Origin: Falciphora oryzae
Lineage: Eukaryota > Ascomycota > Sordariomycetes > Magnaporthales > Magnaporthaceae
DNA: 64,000 nucleotides
Assembly (NCBI GenBank): GCA_000733355.1
Contig: JNVV01000001.1
Coordinates: 3,925,356-3,989,355, forward strand
Reading direction: 5' to 3'
The position numbers and the translations under genes were made by a program. This document shows, one piece after another, positions 51,657-64,000 of the stretch (position 1 is its first letter; the number at the start of each line of letters is the position of its first letter). The notes beneath the pieces were generated by a model. The model had not been told where the DNA came from, did no database searches, and saw only the letters and a list, made by a program, of their open reading frames with translations.

Positions 51657-54481
51657 GGTGGGTGGCTGAGACAAACGACAGAGATAGCGGGCGCTTGGAT
51701 CTCAATCACGGGGGAGAGGCTAGAATCGGTAGCAATCGAAAATGCGCGGGTTCGGTGGCGACGCGATCGTTTCGAATGACGAAGACGATGTTTTTAGGGT
51801 GAGAAGCAATGGGAAGCAGCAGACTTTGGGATTATTGAGATCGAAAGAGAAAAGAAGAAAAAAGAAGAAAAGAAAAAAAAAATTGGATGCAACTCCCCTG
51901 GTCCACGTCGGGGAGGTCGGGAGCGGGATCGGTTGATAACAGACACAGTCAGTCACTGGCAGGCGTGTGCAGGCAGGGCCTCCACCGCATCAAATTGCCT
52001 GCTTTGCCTCAGCAGCTAGGGCGGTTGGGCGGCGCGTGGGGTACAGTTGTGTCTGAATAATTTTTTTTTTGCCCTTCAAGCCTCTGCACAAAGAGGTCCC
52101 ACTCTGGCTGCTGCGCGTTACCGGCAAGGAGTGGAGAAGATTCAGTGGCACCAGCTCTGATCTCCGACTCCCACGTAATCCAACCACGCACTCGCAGGGC
52201 ACGCAGGGTGGCCACACGACCCACGCCGCGACCAGCGAACGAGGCGGTCTGGTCCCCATTGGGCTGTGGTTTGCCTGGATTCTTGCCATTTTTTCTGCTC
52301 TTTTGATGTCCATTTTGGGCTGGTGACTGACTGGAGACCGTGCCTAGAAAGCCCTGGGTCAAAACCTGCCTGGGCTGCCTCTTCGGGTGATCAACGACGA
52401 CGCTCGAACACGCGAGAGACGGAAGACGCTAGTCAGCAACAAGCCTACGGCAGGAAAAACTGCAGCAGGGCCAGCAGGGCCAACAGCAGCCAGCAATTGC
52501 CAACGCGGCCCCTGCGGGTGATACCTAATGTACCGCCCCAGCATCGAAGCGGCAGCATCGCCCACACGCCCTGCCCTGTTCCAGGTCAGGGCGCCGAGGC
52601 ATCAGACCTAAGGCTGGCCGTTGTCCATGGATTTCCGGCCCAACCAGCCAGCCAGCCCCCCTGGCATGCGTGGTGGTTGGTGTGCGTGTGTGTGTGGATC
52701 TCCGTTGAACAGCTCAAAGTGCGTGCTGGACCCGAGTTTCCACCCCATCTCCATCCCTGCGATGTGCTGTCGGGCACCCGCTCTTGATACGTCCGGGAGA
52801 TCGGCCTGCCTGCTGCTTGCTGCCGCCGCTGCTGCCGTCGTCGGGCTGCACAGTTGAAAGGGGCTGGCGGCACGAACGGCGTGCGCCAGCGTTGCAGTTG
52901 CATTCAACACCCACCACTATCTCTCGTCTTCCGTCATACTGGTGGTAGCTTGCTGCATGGGGCAGGCCACTCACCGACTGATGAGGGGAGAGAGAAGAAA
53001 AAAAAAACCTCATCCTCTTTTACATGTGCTATCTCGCTCGCCTCTTTTTACCCCCCATGTCATTGATTTTCCGACCGGCCCCGTTTCCCATATGTATGTA
53101 CTTTCCCGCTTGCTGCCTGGCGCGTCGAGCAAACCCACTCTCGAAAAAAAAACACGGTCATGATAACAAAAACGTCTTATGCGGGGGAAAGCCTTGACAC
53201 GGTCCTTTTTGTCTTGCTTTTGCTGGTGCGCAGTCACCCTACAGCCGCTTGAAACCGGGGTTTTCCGGACGACTTTTTGGGCTTCCCGCATTGCGACGGA
53301 TCGGCTCGATTCGAAACCAATCGACTGGCCGGCGAGGATCGTCATGGCGCTGCGTGACCTCCAGGCCCAGTCCTGGCCCTGGCGTGCGAGACCATCGTTG
53401 AATAATCCCATCGTCTCCAGGTACAGCGTGACGGCGTGCTCGTGCCCGGAAAGCGCGCGCCGCTTGGTATCAGTCATATCAAGCCTGCAGCCAAGAACAC
53501 GAACCTAAAAATACAACGAGCAACTAAAAAACCGACCGACTCTCTCCGTCTCGTACACCGCCCGCCGTCATTGCGTTCGGTTTCAGGAACCGTTCGTCCC
53601 TAGTCTCGCCTCGTTCATAACCCCCGGGACCCCCGGCAAGCTCGTGATCTAGTGAATAATAATGATTACCTGGTATAACGCTATGCTATGCTGAGTCTCT
53701 TTTCTACTATGTGTACATTTAATCCTTGCTGTGCGATGCCCTCTTCCGAGTGCATTCGATGTTCCCCTCAGTTGCTTGGTACATACCCCGCCAGCCAGCC
53801 ACTGGGCGGCGAGAAAATGCCAGAGAAAATCCAGAAAGAGCTTGTCGAGGGAGGCGAGGCCAAGAAAGGAAAGGAGAAAAAAAACATGATAGCGAGAGAA
53901 CCCAGTGGCAGGAGGTCGCCGACTGAATAAAAACGACAGGGAGCGCATGGCCGGATTATCGCAAGGAAACAGGGAAACAAAATAGGCAATAAAGCAAACG
54001 AATGCGAGATAAAGCAAAGCCGCCATGCGAGAAACCCCAATCCTTTTCCACCACAAAAAAACTCCAGACTCCGTCCACTATTATTCCATGCCCTTCAGTA
54101 CCCGGCTTCCACGAAAATGCAATCCAAGAAATGAAAACAGAACCCAAGCAAAATTGAAAGCAAAAACAAGGTATGTGTAAGGAAATTAAACAAATCCAAA
54201 AACGGTGTTCCATCTATCCGTTGGTATACGATCCACCACCGCCCAAATGTGATGGGGAATAGAAACTATAAGTGTAAAGTGGGTTTTGAGGACGAGAAGG
54301 GAAAGGAAGAGATGCAGGGTCCCCAAATCGTTCCGTCGTTATTGTTACATCGTCTATGTCGTCGTCGTCGTCGTCGTCCAAAAAAAAAAAAAAAAGAAGT
54401 GTGAAAGGCAGGTTGCATTGGCGTCCTGCCGATTGACAGAGAAAACGCACGACTCCAAGGGGCGAAGTGCCATGGCGATGG
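51657..54481. other. Gene-poor interval, 2.8 kb
   Basis: This lies between the start of the CBM48 gene (51656) and the stop of the C2H2 factor (54482), both on the minus strand. It has A-rich tracts near 51840-51890, a (GTC)7 run at 54358-54378 next to an A16 tract at 54380-54395, and A/T-rich sequence in 53640-54300. The longest frame (minus, 53477-53010) shows no known motif. Confidence 0.45.
54358..54395. repeat. (GTC)7 followed by A16
   Basis: Seven GTC triplets are separated by one C from a run of 16 A. The tract lies in the 3' region of the C2H2 factor gene. Confidence 0.85.
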
Positions 54482-57400
54482 TTAGAACCACCTCCAGTTG
54501 GCGCCTTCCTCGATCTTCTTCAGCACAGTCACGGCATCCGAGTGGAGCCGGCTCCGCGCGCCGTTGAGGTCGAGCTCAAGGCGGCGTCGCACAATGCTGA
54601 CGATGCCGATGGCTCCCCTGCTGCCCCAGATGTGCGCCCACGCATCAGTGTCGTCTGGCTGTGCATGTGCGGCCGATCGAAGCCACTCCAGGGCCTCTCC
54701 ATGAGAAGCTGCGACGTTGGAGCCAATCTGCTCTCCTGCCCGGGTCGGCCGGTGTCCAGACGACCAGCAGATAAGGGCGCAAACGTAAATTGCCCAGTAG
54801 TCTGAAATCTTGCACATCGTGACTCCAAAGCTCCCCCCGCTCACATCGAGGCAAGCATCAGGACCGAGGAAGTCCAGGAGGGCGCGGGCCGCGTACATGG
54901 TTGCTTTAACCACCGACTTGTTGAGGCCGAGTGATGCTGGCGAGACCTGGCCCTGCTCAACCCAGAGCCGGGTCCTTTTCTGGTTGTTGACGATAGGCTT
55001 GTTGGCGAGGCTCTTTTGTGATAGCATGGAGCTATCGCCGCAAACAGCAAGAAGATCGTGGAGGGGGGTGTGGTGGAGAGCGAGGTACGTGTTGGCAACA
55101 GGGCAGCCAGGGAAAAGATACGAAATGCGTGCCTCGACGTCCAAGGGTGCCAGGTCCTGGTTGGCCCCATCAACTGGATCGAGCCCAATGCTTCCGGCAG
55201 AGGAGCCTCCCAGCACGTTCCAATCACCCTCTGCTTGTCCGTTGCAATCGGCGATAGGGGTCGGGGAACCGCCATCCGAGCTGCTGGGGCTGGAGCCAGC
55301 CACCGTGCGCCTCGGCAGGCGAGATGCCTCGAAATCGAGGATGGCCAGGCGGTCAAAAGTATTCAGGGGTATGCCGTGGCGGCCGCTGGTGCTTCCTTCC
55401 TCGGGTATCATTGGCCTGAGTCCGTCGGGGTGAGGGATGAACAAAGGAATCCCCGCGTCAGGGTCTTCGTTCAGGATGGCATCCCACTCCTCAGCCGACT
55501 GAGCATTCCAGAGATCGCGGCTCCGGCCGATGAGGGGAATCGGCGGCACACGACCAGGCTCCGAAAGGTTGAATTCGCGGGATCGGTGGTGCTCGTGGTA
55601 GATGGAGGTGTGGACATCGAGGGAAAAGCAAGCGTTGAGTAGTCGGCGATGGGCCTCCGCGTCGAGCCAGGCCCGCCACCGCTGGTCCGTTGTCAGGTGG
55701 GGGCTGCTCTGGGCCGTGGGGGCGTGTTCGAAGATCGATGGAAGCCGGTTCATTGCCTGCGACTGGTCTAAGTATTGGTGCCCCATGGTTGCAGCTGCAG
55801 AGGCGGGCCCGCCAGAGGTTGAGGGCAGCGCCAGTGGCTGCTCCGCAGAAAAGGAGGTAGCAGACGAAGAAGACGGCAGAATCATGGGGTTGTGGTCGTA
55901 GCCAAACGGCTGGAATCCAGAGAGGGCCGTTGGGGTATTCAGAGATTCGGAATACCAGGAAGAACGAGAGGAGGCGGAAGTGAAAGAAGAAGACATTGAC
56001 GACGGAACCCCAGAAGACCCGGGGCAGAGAGAACTGTCGTCAGAGGCCTGATCAAGAAAGCTTGAACTTACCCTCGAATACAGAGACTCGAACCGTTTCG
56101 AGGGCCTGGTGACCGGCTTCCTGCCGCGGAAGCGGGAGAAGTACTCGCACAAGATGATGGCCTGCATGGTGGGCAGGTTCCATTGCGCAATCTGCCGTCC
56201 GGGGCCGTCAGCAAACTGGTGGTTCCTTTGCTAGAGCAACGAGGGGGCCAGGGTGGTGCCGCCGCTTTTTCCGCCAACCGAGGGACTCACTAGCTTCAGC
56301 TCCTGGACGACATGGTCATGCAGGACAATGCCCTTGTTGCGGTCTTCCTTGCTATCGAGGAGCTGACTCCCCACGGCTGCCATGGCGCATCGCAGCACGT
56401 CCTCGCCCGACTCCTCAGACATCCGGCGGTGCACAAGGGGGTATGCAGTGTTGTGGTGGCTCCAGTAGGTGTCGAGATATGTCGGTATCATGTTGCGGAC
56501 GGCCTTGGCCAGGGGGTTCGACACCAAGAGAGGACCCGGAGCGCAGCCTCCCATCCCACCTAGTCCCTGCGATGGCAGGAAGCCACCTCCGCCGGGACTG
56601 TTGTCGCCACCACCCAGACCATAGGAGGCAGATCCGAGCAGGGCAACGCCGCCGCCCATGCTGACGGCCATCCCCATGCCTGATGTATCGGTCATCATGA
56701 TCTCCTTCTGGCGGCCCAGACTGGTCATCATGCCAACCCTGTCCGCAGGAAGCGATGTGGATGGGGTGACCAGGGACTCGGCCTGGCGAGTCGGGGCGGT
56801 GATAGGCGAGGGGCTACCGACCGAAGAGAGAGATATGGAATTTCGAGGGCCGACGCTGCCGTGGTTCATGACCGCAGACGACCCGGAGTCGACGCCCATC
56901 ACTTGGTGGTGGAGGCCCTGGGACGGATCCTCGGCAGCCGAGAAGGCACCACCCATAGTGACGTCGATAATGCCATACTGGTTTTGGCTGACCGGATGCA
57001 CCGAGTATCCCGGGTGGGGGGACACCAGCGGGTGCGGAGACTGTGGAAACAGGTACGGGGCCGCGAGGGCCTCGCTGGCTGCGGGGTACGGAGAAAGCCA
57101 CTCATTGCGCGGTGGTGACCCTTGCCTTGGGATCCAGGCCGCCTGGGGGTGCCCGCGAGTCTCTGATGGAGTTGTTGAGTAGGTGCTGTCGGTTGAGGAT
57201 TCCCAGGGCGAAAGGGAGACGTCGGTGGTGGAGATGAGATCGGGAATCGCCCCATCCTGGATGTGGACGGACGGGTCCGAAAGCCCCTGAGTGACCACAA
57301 ACAGGTTCATGGAACGTGGGGGTTGGTGGTGTTGGTAGTTGATATGGCTGAAAGCCGTTGGCGTGGGCACATTCGGTGACTCGAGACTCGTCGACGCGGT

Positions 57401-58912
57401 GGCGTATTGCAGGACTGGGTTGGTTGGAGCCGATGTTGAGAGCACATAGCCGCTGCCATACGAGTCCTGTGACTGCCGCGAGCTGGGAGGCCTGTCACGG
57501 CGGCCTATGCCTCTGCCCATGTTGTGGGGCGAGACCCCCGAGATGGCCACATCTCCAGGACTGCTGCCCACCGACGGTAGCATCGCGTTGGTCACGTTTG
57601 GGGTCGAGGGCACGTCGCATGAGGAGGCCGGCGTCGAAGTACCCACGCCCGAGGCTGATCCAGAGCTCGACACTACCCCAGGGTGCTGCACAGACCCCCT
57701 CTGCGGTATCCCCTCGAGCGTTGACGCCGAGGACCCCCTCCTGTGGTCTCCGCCCCGTGACGAAGCTCCATCTCCCTCTTGCTCACTACAGAACCACAAC
57801 GGATCAGCGCCGTTTTCATAATAGGGTTGGGATCCGACTTACTGTTTCTGCTGGTGTCGCGCAAGCAAGTCGTGCCTGTGGAAGGCGCGATCACATCCGG
57901 GCCATTCGCATGCGAACCCTGGGGTCCGGTGACTGAGCTGGTGACGCCTAGGAAAGAAAATGTTAGTTCCCGTTCTGCTCCGTACTGGCACGCGGATGGC
58001 AGCAAGTGCCGCGCCAGAAAGCCGCTGCTCAAAGGGCGGGTAGTCTTACCTCAAATGTTCGGCCCTAGTAAATGTCTGAAGGAAAAGGAGTAATAGGTTG
58101 TTAGCGCTTAGAACGACGCCCCAAGCGTCCTCCAAGACGCGGATACGGCAGCAGACGGCCATGGAGTAGGACCGAAGCCCCATAGTACCCCTGATATGAA
58201 TGGGTTGATGGAGCAAACGTACCTTTGGGGGTCTGCAGACATCACAGACGTGGACCGGTTGACCCTTCTTCGCGCGGCTAATACGCCCCGTGATAGGGGT
58301 CAGTCGGATAGGAGACTCGGTCGGTGGATGAGGAGGCATTGGCCTCATCGGAGGGTTCAACTGGCCCATGCCGCCCCCAATGCCTCCCTGCCGTGAGATT
58401 CCTCCTCTTCCCGCGGGAACTCCCCCTCCCCCTGCCCCTCCTCCGCTCGCCCCCATTGGCGTAGGCGGGGGGTAGCTGTGGCGGTCCATCGAGTCTGGGC
58501 TCGTCGTGCTTCGACGGCGCGGATTTGCGTGCCTTGAAGACGACGAGGTGGCTCCCGGAGACCTAGGTGCGTCCTCCAGCGAGCCAGCGTGCCTTCTCCT
58601 TGATAGCAGTGATGAGTCTGCCACTGAGGCGGATACGTCTGATGCTGCCGTAGTCGTTGACGCTCCGGTCGATGGTCGTGGTGGATGGCCAGGGCTCCTC
58701 TCCTTATTATTATTGCAGTGGTAGTCGTCGATAGTGTTGTTGTAGTTGTCGTGGTCTTGACCAGCGGCGGGGACATGACCTTGATGTGCCGAAGAGTCTG
58801 GAGCACGGGAGGTCAAGGGCGTGGCGAAGGATCCCGGGGCCCTTATAGTCCCATGGGTGGGCAGGCCTGGATGGTCGACCTCTGGGTCCATGATGAACTT
58901 AAGGCTAGCCAT
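54482..58912 (-). CDS. C2H2 zinc-finger transcription factor with fungal-specific (fungal_trans) domain, five exons
   Basis: Exons on the minus strand are 58912-58223, 58075-58050 (26 nt), 57947-57843, 57785-56291 and 56191-54482; introns are 147, 102, 57 and 99 nt with consensus ends. Phases close to give 1341 residues. Two fingers are rebuilt: C223/C226/H241/H245 (CDVCRPPK|TFTRAEHLR|RHQLSH, C-x2-C-x14-H-x3-H) and C252/C257/H270/H274 (CEWPGCDRAFHRHDLLARH, then QQKH). Around them are Ser/Gly/Pro-rich disordered regions. The C-terminal half has fungal_trans-type motifs: YLDTYWSHHNTAYPLVHRR, WNLPTMQAIILCEYFSRFRG, HRRLLNACFSLDVHTSIY, a long regulatory middle and a final VLKKIEEGANWRWF. This is a nuclear regulator; target genes are unknown. 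The start ATG at 58912 lies in CCACCATGG. A GTAAGT at about 56071 inside exon 5 could be a weak alternative donor. Confidence 0.88.
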
Positions 58913-61066
58913 GGTGGGAGTCCCCGACCAAGTTAGTAATCTGCACACAGCCCCGGCCGGACGGCTTCTGCCCCAGACAAAAAAAGAGACGCGGATGGAA
59001 ATAGGTGAGCGAGGAAGGGTGAGATGCCGAAAGCAGGGGTGTTTGTGTAAGGAGAGGCTCTAAGGCTGGGTAGCTAGAGGGGTGAGATGTAGAGAGGTCG
59101 ACGTGTACAAGAGGGAGAAGGTGTGAGGGAGGGAAAGAGGGAGGTAGGTATGGAGCGCGCAGCAACGTCAAGCACGGAAGCACGGGCTCAGCCTTCTGGC
59201 AGATAGTGGTTATGGTCACGAATGGGATTGGGTTGCGTGCGTCGCCGAGGGCCAGGACAGGAGATGAGAAAGGGGAAAATGAAGGGGAAGGGGGGAAGCG
59301 ATGGGAAAGGAGAGGTCTTGGGACCTGCAGCGACTCCACGGGCGATGAAACTGGACGACATGTTGTTGTACAAAGATAGCCTCTCCAACAGAGGCACTGC
59401 TATAACAAGAGCAGCCTTAACCAGATGGAGGTGTGGGCTCCCGAGGAGCGGTTCTGTGTCGCTTTCGAGGCTGAGGCGCGGTACCTTTCTGGGATGGCTT
59501 ATAGCAACCCTTGTTGGCTGCACTGACAGGGGTGTGCGTGCAGAGGGGGGAGGGGTGGCAGGGACGGGCTCTGTCCGACAGCAGCCAGGCAGCCTGGCCG
59601 CCCACCCTCCCCCTCCAGACCCAGGAAGTGGTGGGGAGAGTGCGCGCAAGAGGGCCAAGCAGACCAGACCCAGGCCGGGTCGAGAGGTACATGGCCGCAT
59701 CGCGACGTGCTCTTTCCTGCGCTGCGCAGTCATGCCCTCGCCGCCCAACTCGGTGCCGAGCATGGGACCGCGACAAAATAGCGCCAGGACCTGTTTCTGT
59801 CCGTGCGGGCGCCGGCCCCCCTGGCTCTGATCAGAAGATCGTCATCGCTGTCCTCCGCCAGGTGGGTTCCATTCGGAGGGTTGCGTGAGTGTTCGCTCCC
59901 GCGATGGCGGGCAGCAGTTCGACACGCGACGGCGGTTCCGTCGAGCGTCAACGGTGGCAAGCGCCAGAGGCTCGCGCCAAGCAGGGCGCTTGAATGCGCG
60001 GCTGGCACCTAGCACCCCTCCCTTACTGGCTTGGCTGCCTTTCTATTTTTTATTTTTTTATTTTTTTTCCGCCTCATTTCGTGACTCTGCTATTTTTCCT
60101 GTTCTTGGTCCTCAGCATCGTCCTTTTCCGGGGCATTCTCTGTTCGGTTAGGTTGGGTTGCCCCTCACCTCCAGTCCAAGGTAGCGTGCCATTCGCGCGA
60201 AGATCTGCGCCCAAAAGAGCTGCAGAGGAAGAGGGACCACCAAAAAGGGCATGTGCGCCCACTTTTGAGGGGGCCTGGCCTCGAAATTAGAAGGCCATCA
60301 GCAGGGCCAAGGCGAACAGCGATGGGTCGGGTCGCGAGCGGGCAAGCAGGTGTCGTCAACGGAAAGGCCTCCAACAGGAAGGCAGACGTGAGCGAGGGCG
60401 GAAGCCTGGAGGATCCTCGGTTGGGCGAGGTCCCAGGCGGGCAGAATCCATTGCAGGTTCCTTCCTCTCGCCAGTCCCGGGCGGCGACCGAGGGTCCTTC
60501 CCTCCTTGCACACTCGCACCCCTGAGACTTCCCACCTCCCCTGCGCCCAGGTCCCGCTCGCCAGCCACTCAGGTCGCGCGGATGTGTTTTGTGGCGTCTG
60601 CGATTATGTCAGTCGCTTCCTCCCGTGGAAGGAGTGCGCGAGTGGTCGCACAGCGAAGGGCTTGCCGAGCTCCCAAGCGATGGGTGTACGAAGGTACCTC
60701 CCAGTTCCTCTTCCATGTCGGCCATCACCACCCGAACCACGCGTGCTGCCTGGCAGATCTCCATTGCTTCACGGCACGAACGGGTCAGCGACTCGGCAAG
60801 GAGGTAGTGTCCCCTCTCCCAAGCGCGCGCACGCAAACGCAGGCGGGTGGAGTGGTTGACGAAAACGAAAACCTCACTCCACCGGGCGCGGCGGGCAAAG
60901 CCAGTCTGACAGCCTGCACAACCGCGGTGGCGCAGCTTTTCGCGCTGCGCGTCTGCTGCAGAATTGCTGTGCGGCCCACAAAATGGGCTGCAAGACGCAC
61001 ACCCGTTTTAGACGGGTGGTTGTGTGCATGCAATGGCAGCCGAGAGGGATGGTCAGAAAGAAGAAG

Positions 61067-61083
61067 AAAAAAAAAAAAAAAAA
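61067..61083. repeat. A17 homopolymer
   Basis: A run of 17 A follows AAGAAGAAG in the long region upstream of the C2H2 factor. Confidence 0.9.
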
Positions 61084-62738
61084 TTGGCTGTCGCCTAGAT
61101 CGCCAATGCGAACCACTGAGGGGACTGAGAAGAAAAGATCTCTCGGTGCGTGCTGCCGTCATGTAAGTCACGATGTTACGATGCCGACAGACGTGGAGCC
61201 CCAGACGGAGCCGCTATCTCTGCTTTCGGAAGGTTTCCTCGCTGTCTGTTCTCTAATAGCGCGTCTTATAGTGGGTGAGCACGCTAAATGCGGCAGACGC
61301 CGTGATGCAGCGTGACGTTCTCGGTGGCCAGTCAAAGCGCCCAGACGCACGTCCTGGCTTCTTCTGTTGCTTCTTCGGCACGACTGCCCCTAGTTGCCGT
61401 GGCGTCGAGCCAAATCCGTCGCTTTGCTCGGGAGGGAGGGGAGCGTTGGCGCAGCGCAGAAAAACAACGTGGGCAAGACCAGCTACCCGCTACCCCTGTG
61501 GATGATGGGATGGAAGGGTGGAGGGGGCGTTTGCTCCGCAATGGAATGCTCTACGACGTAGGACGAGTGCACTCCTGCGAGGCAGGCAATTCGAAATGAA
61601 GAACAAAACAAAAAAGCAGGCAAAATGGCCTTCTAATCCTCACCTCTGTTTCATCTTACCGCGCAGCCGGGACGGCGCGAGAGATGATGTCCCACAGCTG
61701 GAGACGGCATCACGGACGGGAACAAACAGCCCCCATCAGAGTCACGACACGACGGCCGTTCGCGTCGACTACGAATTGAGGGAGGGGCCGACAGTAAGGG
61801 GGCCGTCCGGCCGGCCGGCAGGTCCGAAGCCAGGGTGCTGTGAAATTTGAAGTGCCAGGCGTTGTCCAGTCACATGGCGGCAGCAGGCAGGCAGGCAGGC
61901 CTAGCCGTCGTCTGCCCCGAACACCAGCAGCCAGGAATCTCGGCGACATGCGTCCGTCAGGAGAACCTGCTGCAAACCGACAAGGAGGCGTCTGGTTTTC
62001 TGCCGAACCTGACCGACTGCCAGCCTGGGGAAGTATCTACGAAGTCTGGTCTCCCTTCTGGCCTGTTTCGATCTGCACAGACTGACGAGCGGGCTCCTGC
62101 AGTGGGCTGCAAGGAAAAAGGAAAACAAAACATCCGCCAAATCAAATCACTTGGAACTCTTCATCGGCGGGGGATGGGGTGGATGCGTGCCCAGTCTTAG
62201 GCGCCCCGCTATGCCGCATCCGGGTAGCCCACATGTCATCTGCACGAGATTTGTCCTATTTTTGTCAACCAAGCTTTTTCTCCTCCGTTCATCCCAAGTT
62301 TTTGCTGTCAGAAGAAGAGACGGGACCGAAAATGGAAAGCAAAAATAAGAAAAATAAAAAGAAAGCAAACAAAAATGCACGATATTCCAAAAGAGGGTAC
62401 AAGAAGCAGCTAGAGGCGTGAAGAGAGAGATGCATTGACTGTATTTTCGTCTCGCCGTGTTTTTTTCCGCCGACTTAGTGATCAAGCCTCAACCGTCAAG
62501 CCCCTGGAATAATGCGCAGCAGCACCCATATGCACACAAGCCACACCTATTTGCCCGTCATGGAATGTTGCGAAGCCGCCCGGGCCATACCGCAGTCGCT
62601 CTCGCCTGCGCCTCAGCCTCAAAAGTGTTATGTTGGGTATAACCAAAAACCCTCTTTTGGTTTTCTGCACGCACTTTGTGGCTTACACCCCCGGCACTTT
62701 TCTCGGAAGTGTGGCCGATGGATGCACTGCAGTCATGG

Positions 62739-62766
62739 TGTGTGCGTGTGTGTGTGTGTATGTGTG
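62739..62766. repeat. Imperfect (GT)n microsatellite
   Basis: About 14 GT units with single interruptions (GC, AT) lie in the intergenic region near the right edge. Confidence 0.8.
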
Positions 62767-63058
62767 GGCATGGTAGCGAGTGTGTCGTTCCTGACCCGCG
62801 TGCTTGGGGGTGCGACGGAGAAGGCAGGTAATTCCACCCCGGACACAGAGACGAGGAAGCACGTAGTCAGCAGGGCTACACCCCCCGGCGCAGGATAGCC
62901 CTACCGACCTTGAGCGACAGCGCTGCTTATGAAAGACTGGACGTGTGCCAAATTCTGTGTTTTACAGAGTATGACCATCGAGCCCCAGCAAGCCATGGCT
63001 TGCTATGCGTGAAACATAATCACTGACGTCTCTACCCGAGACACGCGTACAAGGCCTA

Positions 63059-63075
63059 TTTTTTTTTTTTTTTTT
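63059..63075. repeat. T17 homopolymer
   Basis: An uninterrupted run of 17 T in intergenic DNA, the last of the long A/T tracts in the window. Confidence 0.9.
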
Positions 63076-64000
63076 ATCTGAGACACGCAGAAAGTGTTGA
63101 CGGACAGGGAGAGCAAGCATCTTGGAGCGACCGGTGTCCGCGCCGTTGGTTCCAGGGAGCTGGTGCTGCTGTCCGTGCCGTCTTTCCCCAGTGCCGTACG
63201 GTTCTTGTTCGTTCGTCCATCCCGCGAGCAGTCCCTCGCTCTGTTCGGGTGTCCGCTGTGACCAGGTTTGTTGGTTCGGCAGTACGTGTAGGTGGTCGAG
63301 GGCTGCCAAGGAAGCCTAAGCCTGATGCGTCCGTCGATGCCACCTTCTCTCTCTATGGTGTTGACCGCTGGAGAATTCAACCCCATCGAGCCTGCCCGTT
63401 CAAACCGTCGAAGCAAATTGCGACGTCGTCGTCAGGATTGCCGTTGGCAAAGTTCAGACGGCGGCATGGTTCCACCTCGACTGTTTTCCCCCAACTTTGC
63501 CCAGGACCAGGGTCACTGAAGATCCAATAAGACGGGATGGGATCTCTTGCAGGGATGGATCAGCCCGGTGCAGGGGTGTGCCGAGTGGGGATGATGACAT
63601 GGGATGGGCGCTTAAGACTATTTTTGGCACCTCTGTCCAGTTGGAATTTTGGTGCAGGCGCGGAGGGGAAGAACGAAAGAAAAAAAAAAACAGACGACAA
63701 CATCCACCGCAATAGCCTCAAGCCCGCGCCGGCTGTGGATGCGTCGGGGCAGGCAAGGAGGCTAGTGGACGCAGAGAAAAAAAAAAAATGACCTACCTGC
63801 AACGGGATCACGCATCACCACCTCCATTCCAGATACGACTGCACGTTTTGGGAAGCTTGCATTCTCTCCTCCACCGACGAGCTATTGAGGATAAGCCTGG
63901 AGCTGCAAGGCCGGCACGCAGGTCAGGAGGGAAGAAAAAAAAACGTGAGCAAGGGAGCATCGACTGTCTTCCCTCCCCACTGATCTACCAGCACCAGGAC

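Larger units (their letters stand above)
58913..64000. other. Gene-poor interval to window edge, 5.1 kb
   Basis: This is upstream of the C2H2 factor. Frames on both strands have chance character; I see no splice-compatible conserved protein. It contains A17 at 61067-61083, T17 at 63059-63075 and a (GT)n run at about 62739-62766. Very long upstream regions are usual for fungal developmental regulators, so it may be promoter and leader for that gene, possibly with non-coding RNA. A gene extending beyond the right edge cannot be excluded. Confidence 0.4.

Noticed and set aside
53010..53477. A 155-codon minus-strand frame in the interval 3' of the C2H2 factor.
   Set aside because: It begins in a plausible way but has no conserved motif, and the surroundings are A/T-rich UTR-like DNA; not enough to call a gene.
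56050..56075. GTAAGT inside exon 5 of the C2H2 factor as an intron donor.
   Set aside because: Nearby acceptors give introns that are too short or shift into a stop, and the uninterrupted frame continues into the conserved domain.
59222..59830. Overlapping frames of 120-200 codons on both strands around 59.2-59.8 kb.
   Set aside because: Several frames are open at once because of high GC content, and none shows protein-like character or a family motif.

Overview
This window is nuclear DNA of a filamentous ascomycete (Pezizomycotina). The best fit is a GC-rich member of the Sordariomycetes; I cannot name the species. The evidence is short introns (mostly 53-150 nt, GTRNGY...YAG) that interrupt conserved proteins, strongly GC-ending codons, fungal-type families (C2H2 plus fungal transcription factor domain, FRE-type metalloreductase, Ure2-like GST, Mdm1-type PXA/PX protein) and no operon structure. 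Long A/T homopolymers are scattered through the non-coding DNA.

Layout. 1-10.1 kb is dense and mostly housekeeping: a CCDC174-like nuclear protein cut by the window edge, homoserine dehydrogenase divergent from the tRNA m7G46 methyltransferase Trm8, a four-exon O-methyltransferase, and an intronless Mdm1-type protein. 11.4-15.1 kb holds a two-RRM SR-like protein with a 6-nt microexon and a GST with a probable mitochondrial leader. 17-24 kb holds a repeat-bearing acidic protein, a tRNA-like degenerate element, an unrecognised one-TM protein and an FLVCR-like MFS transporter. 26-35 kb holds QCR6 (complex III hinge) under three CCAAT boxes, two small unrecognised proteins and a 1280-residue coiled-coil protein with a twin Cys/His tail. 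About 5.3 kb without a convincing gene precedes a ferric-reductase-like flavocytochrome (40.1-42.2 kb), then a FAR1/WRKY-GCM1-like protein, an RNF10/Mag2-type RING ligase, a CBM48 (Crp1/Mdg1-like) protein with unusually long introns, and a C2H2 plus fungal_trans factor (54.5-58.9 kb). The last 5 kb appears non-coding and probably carries the regulatory and leader DNA of that factor.

How the genes relate. I see no biosynthetic cluster: the single O-methyltransferase sits among housekeeping genes, and no defence system, phage or intact transposon was found. The more interesting signals are in gene structure: splicing that splits catalytic or metal-binding motifs, a 6-nt exon, a stop codon lying between two coding stretches of the same frame, a likely alternative start for dual targeting, a possibly domesticated transposase-type DNA-binding domain, and a tandem Cys/His motif I do not recognise. 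Exon models were built by eye from splice signals, reading phase and remembered family conservation. No alignment or transcript data were available.
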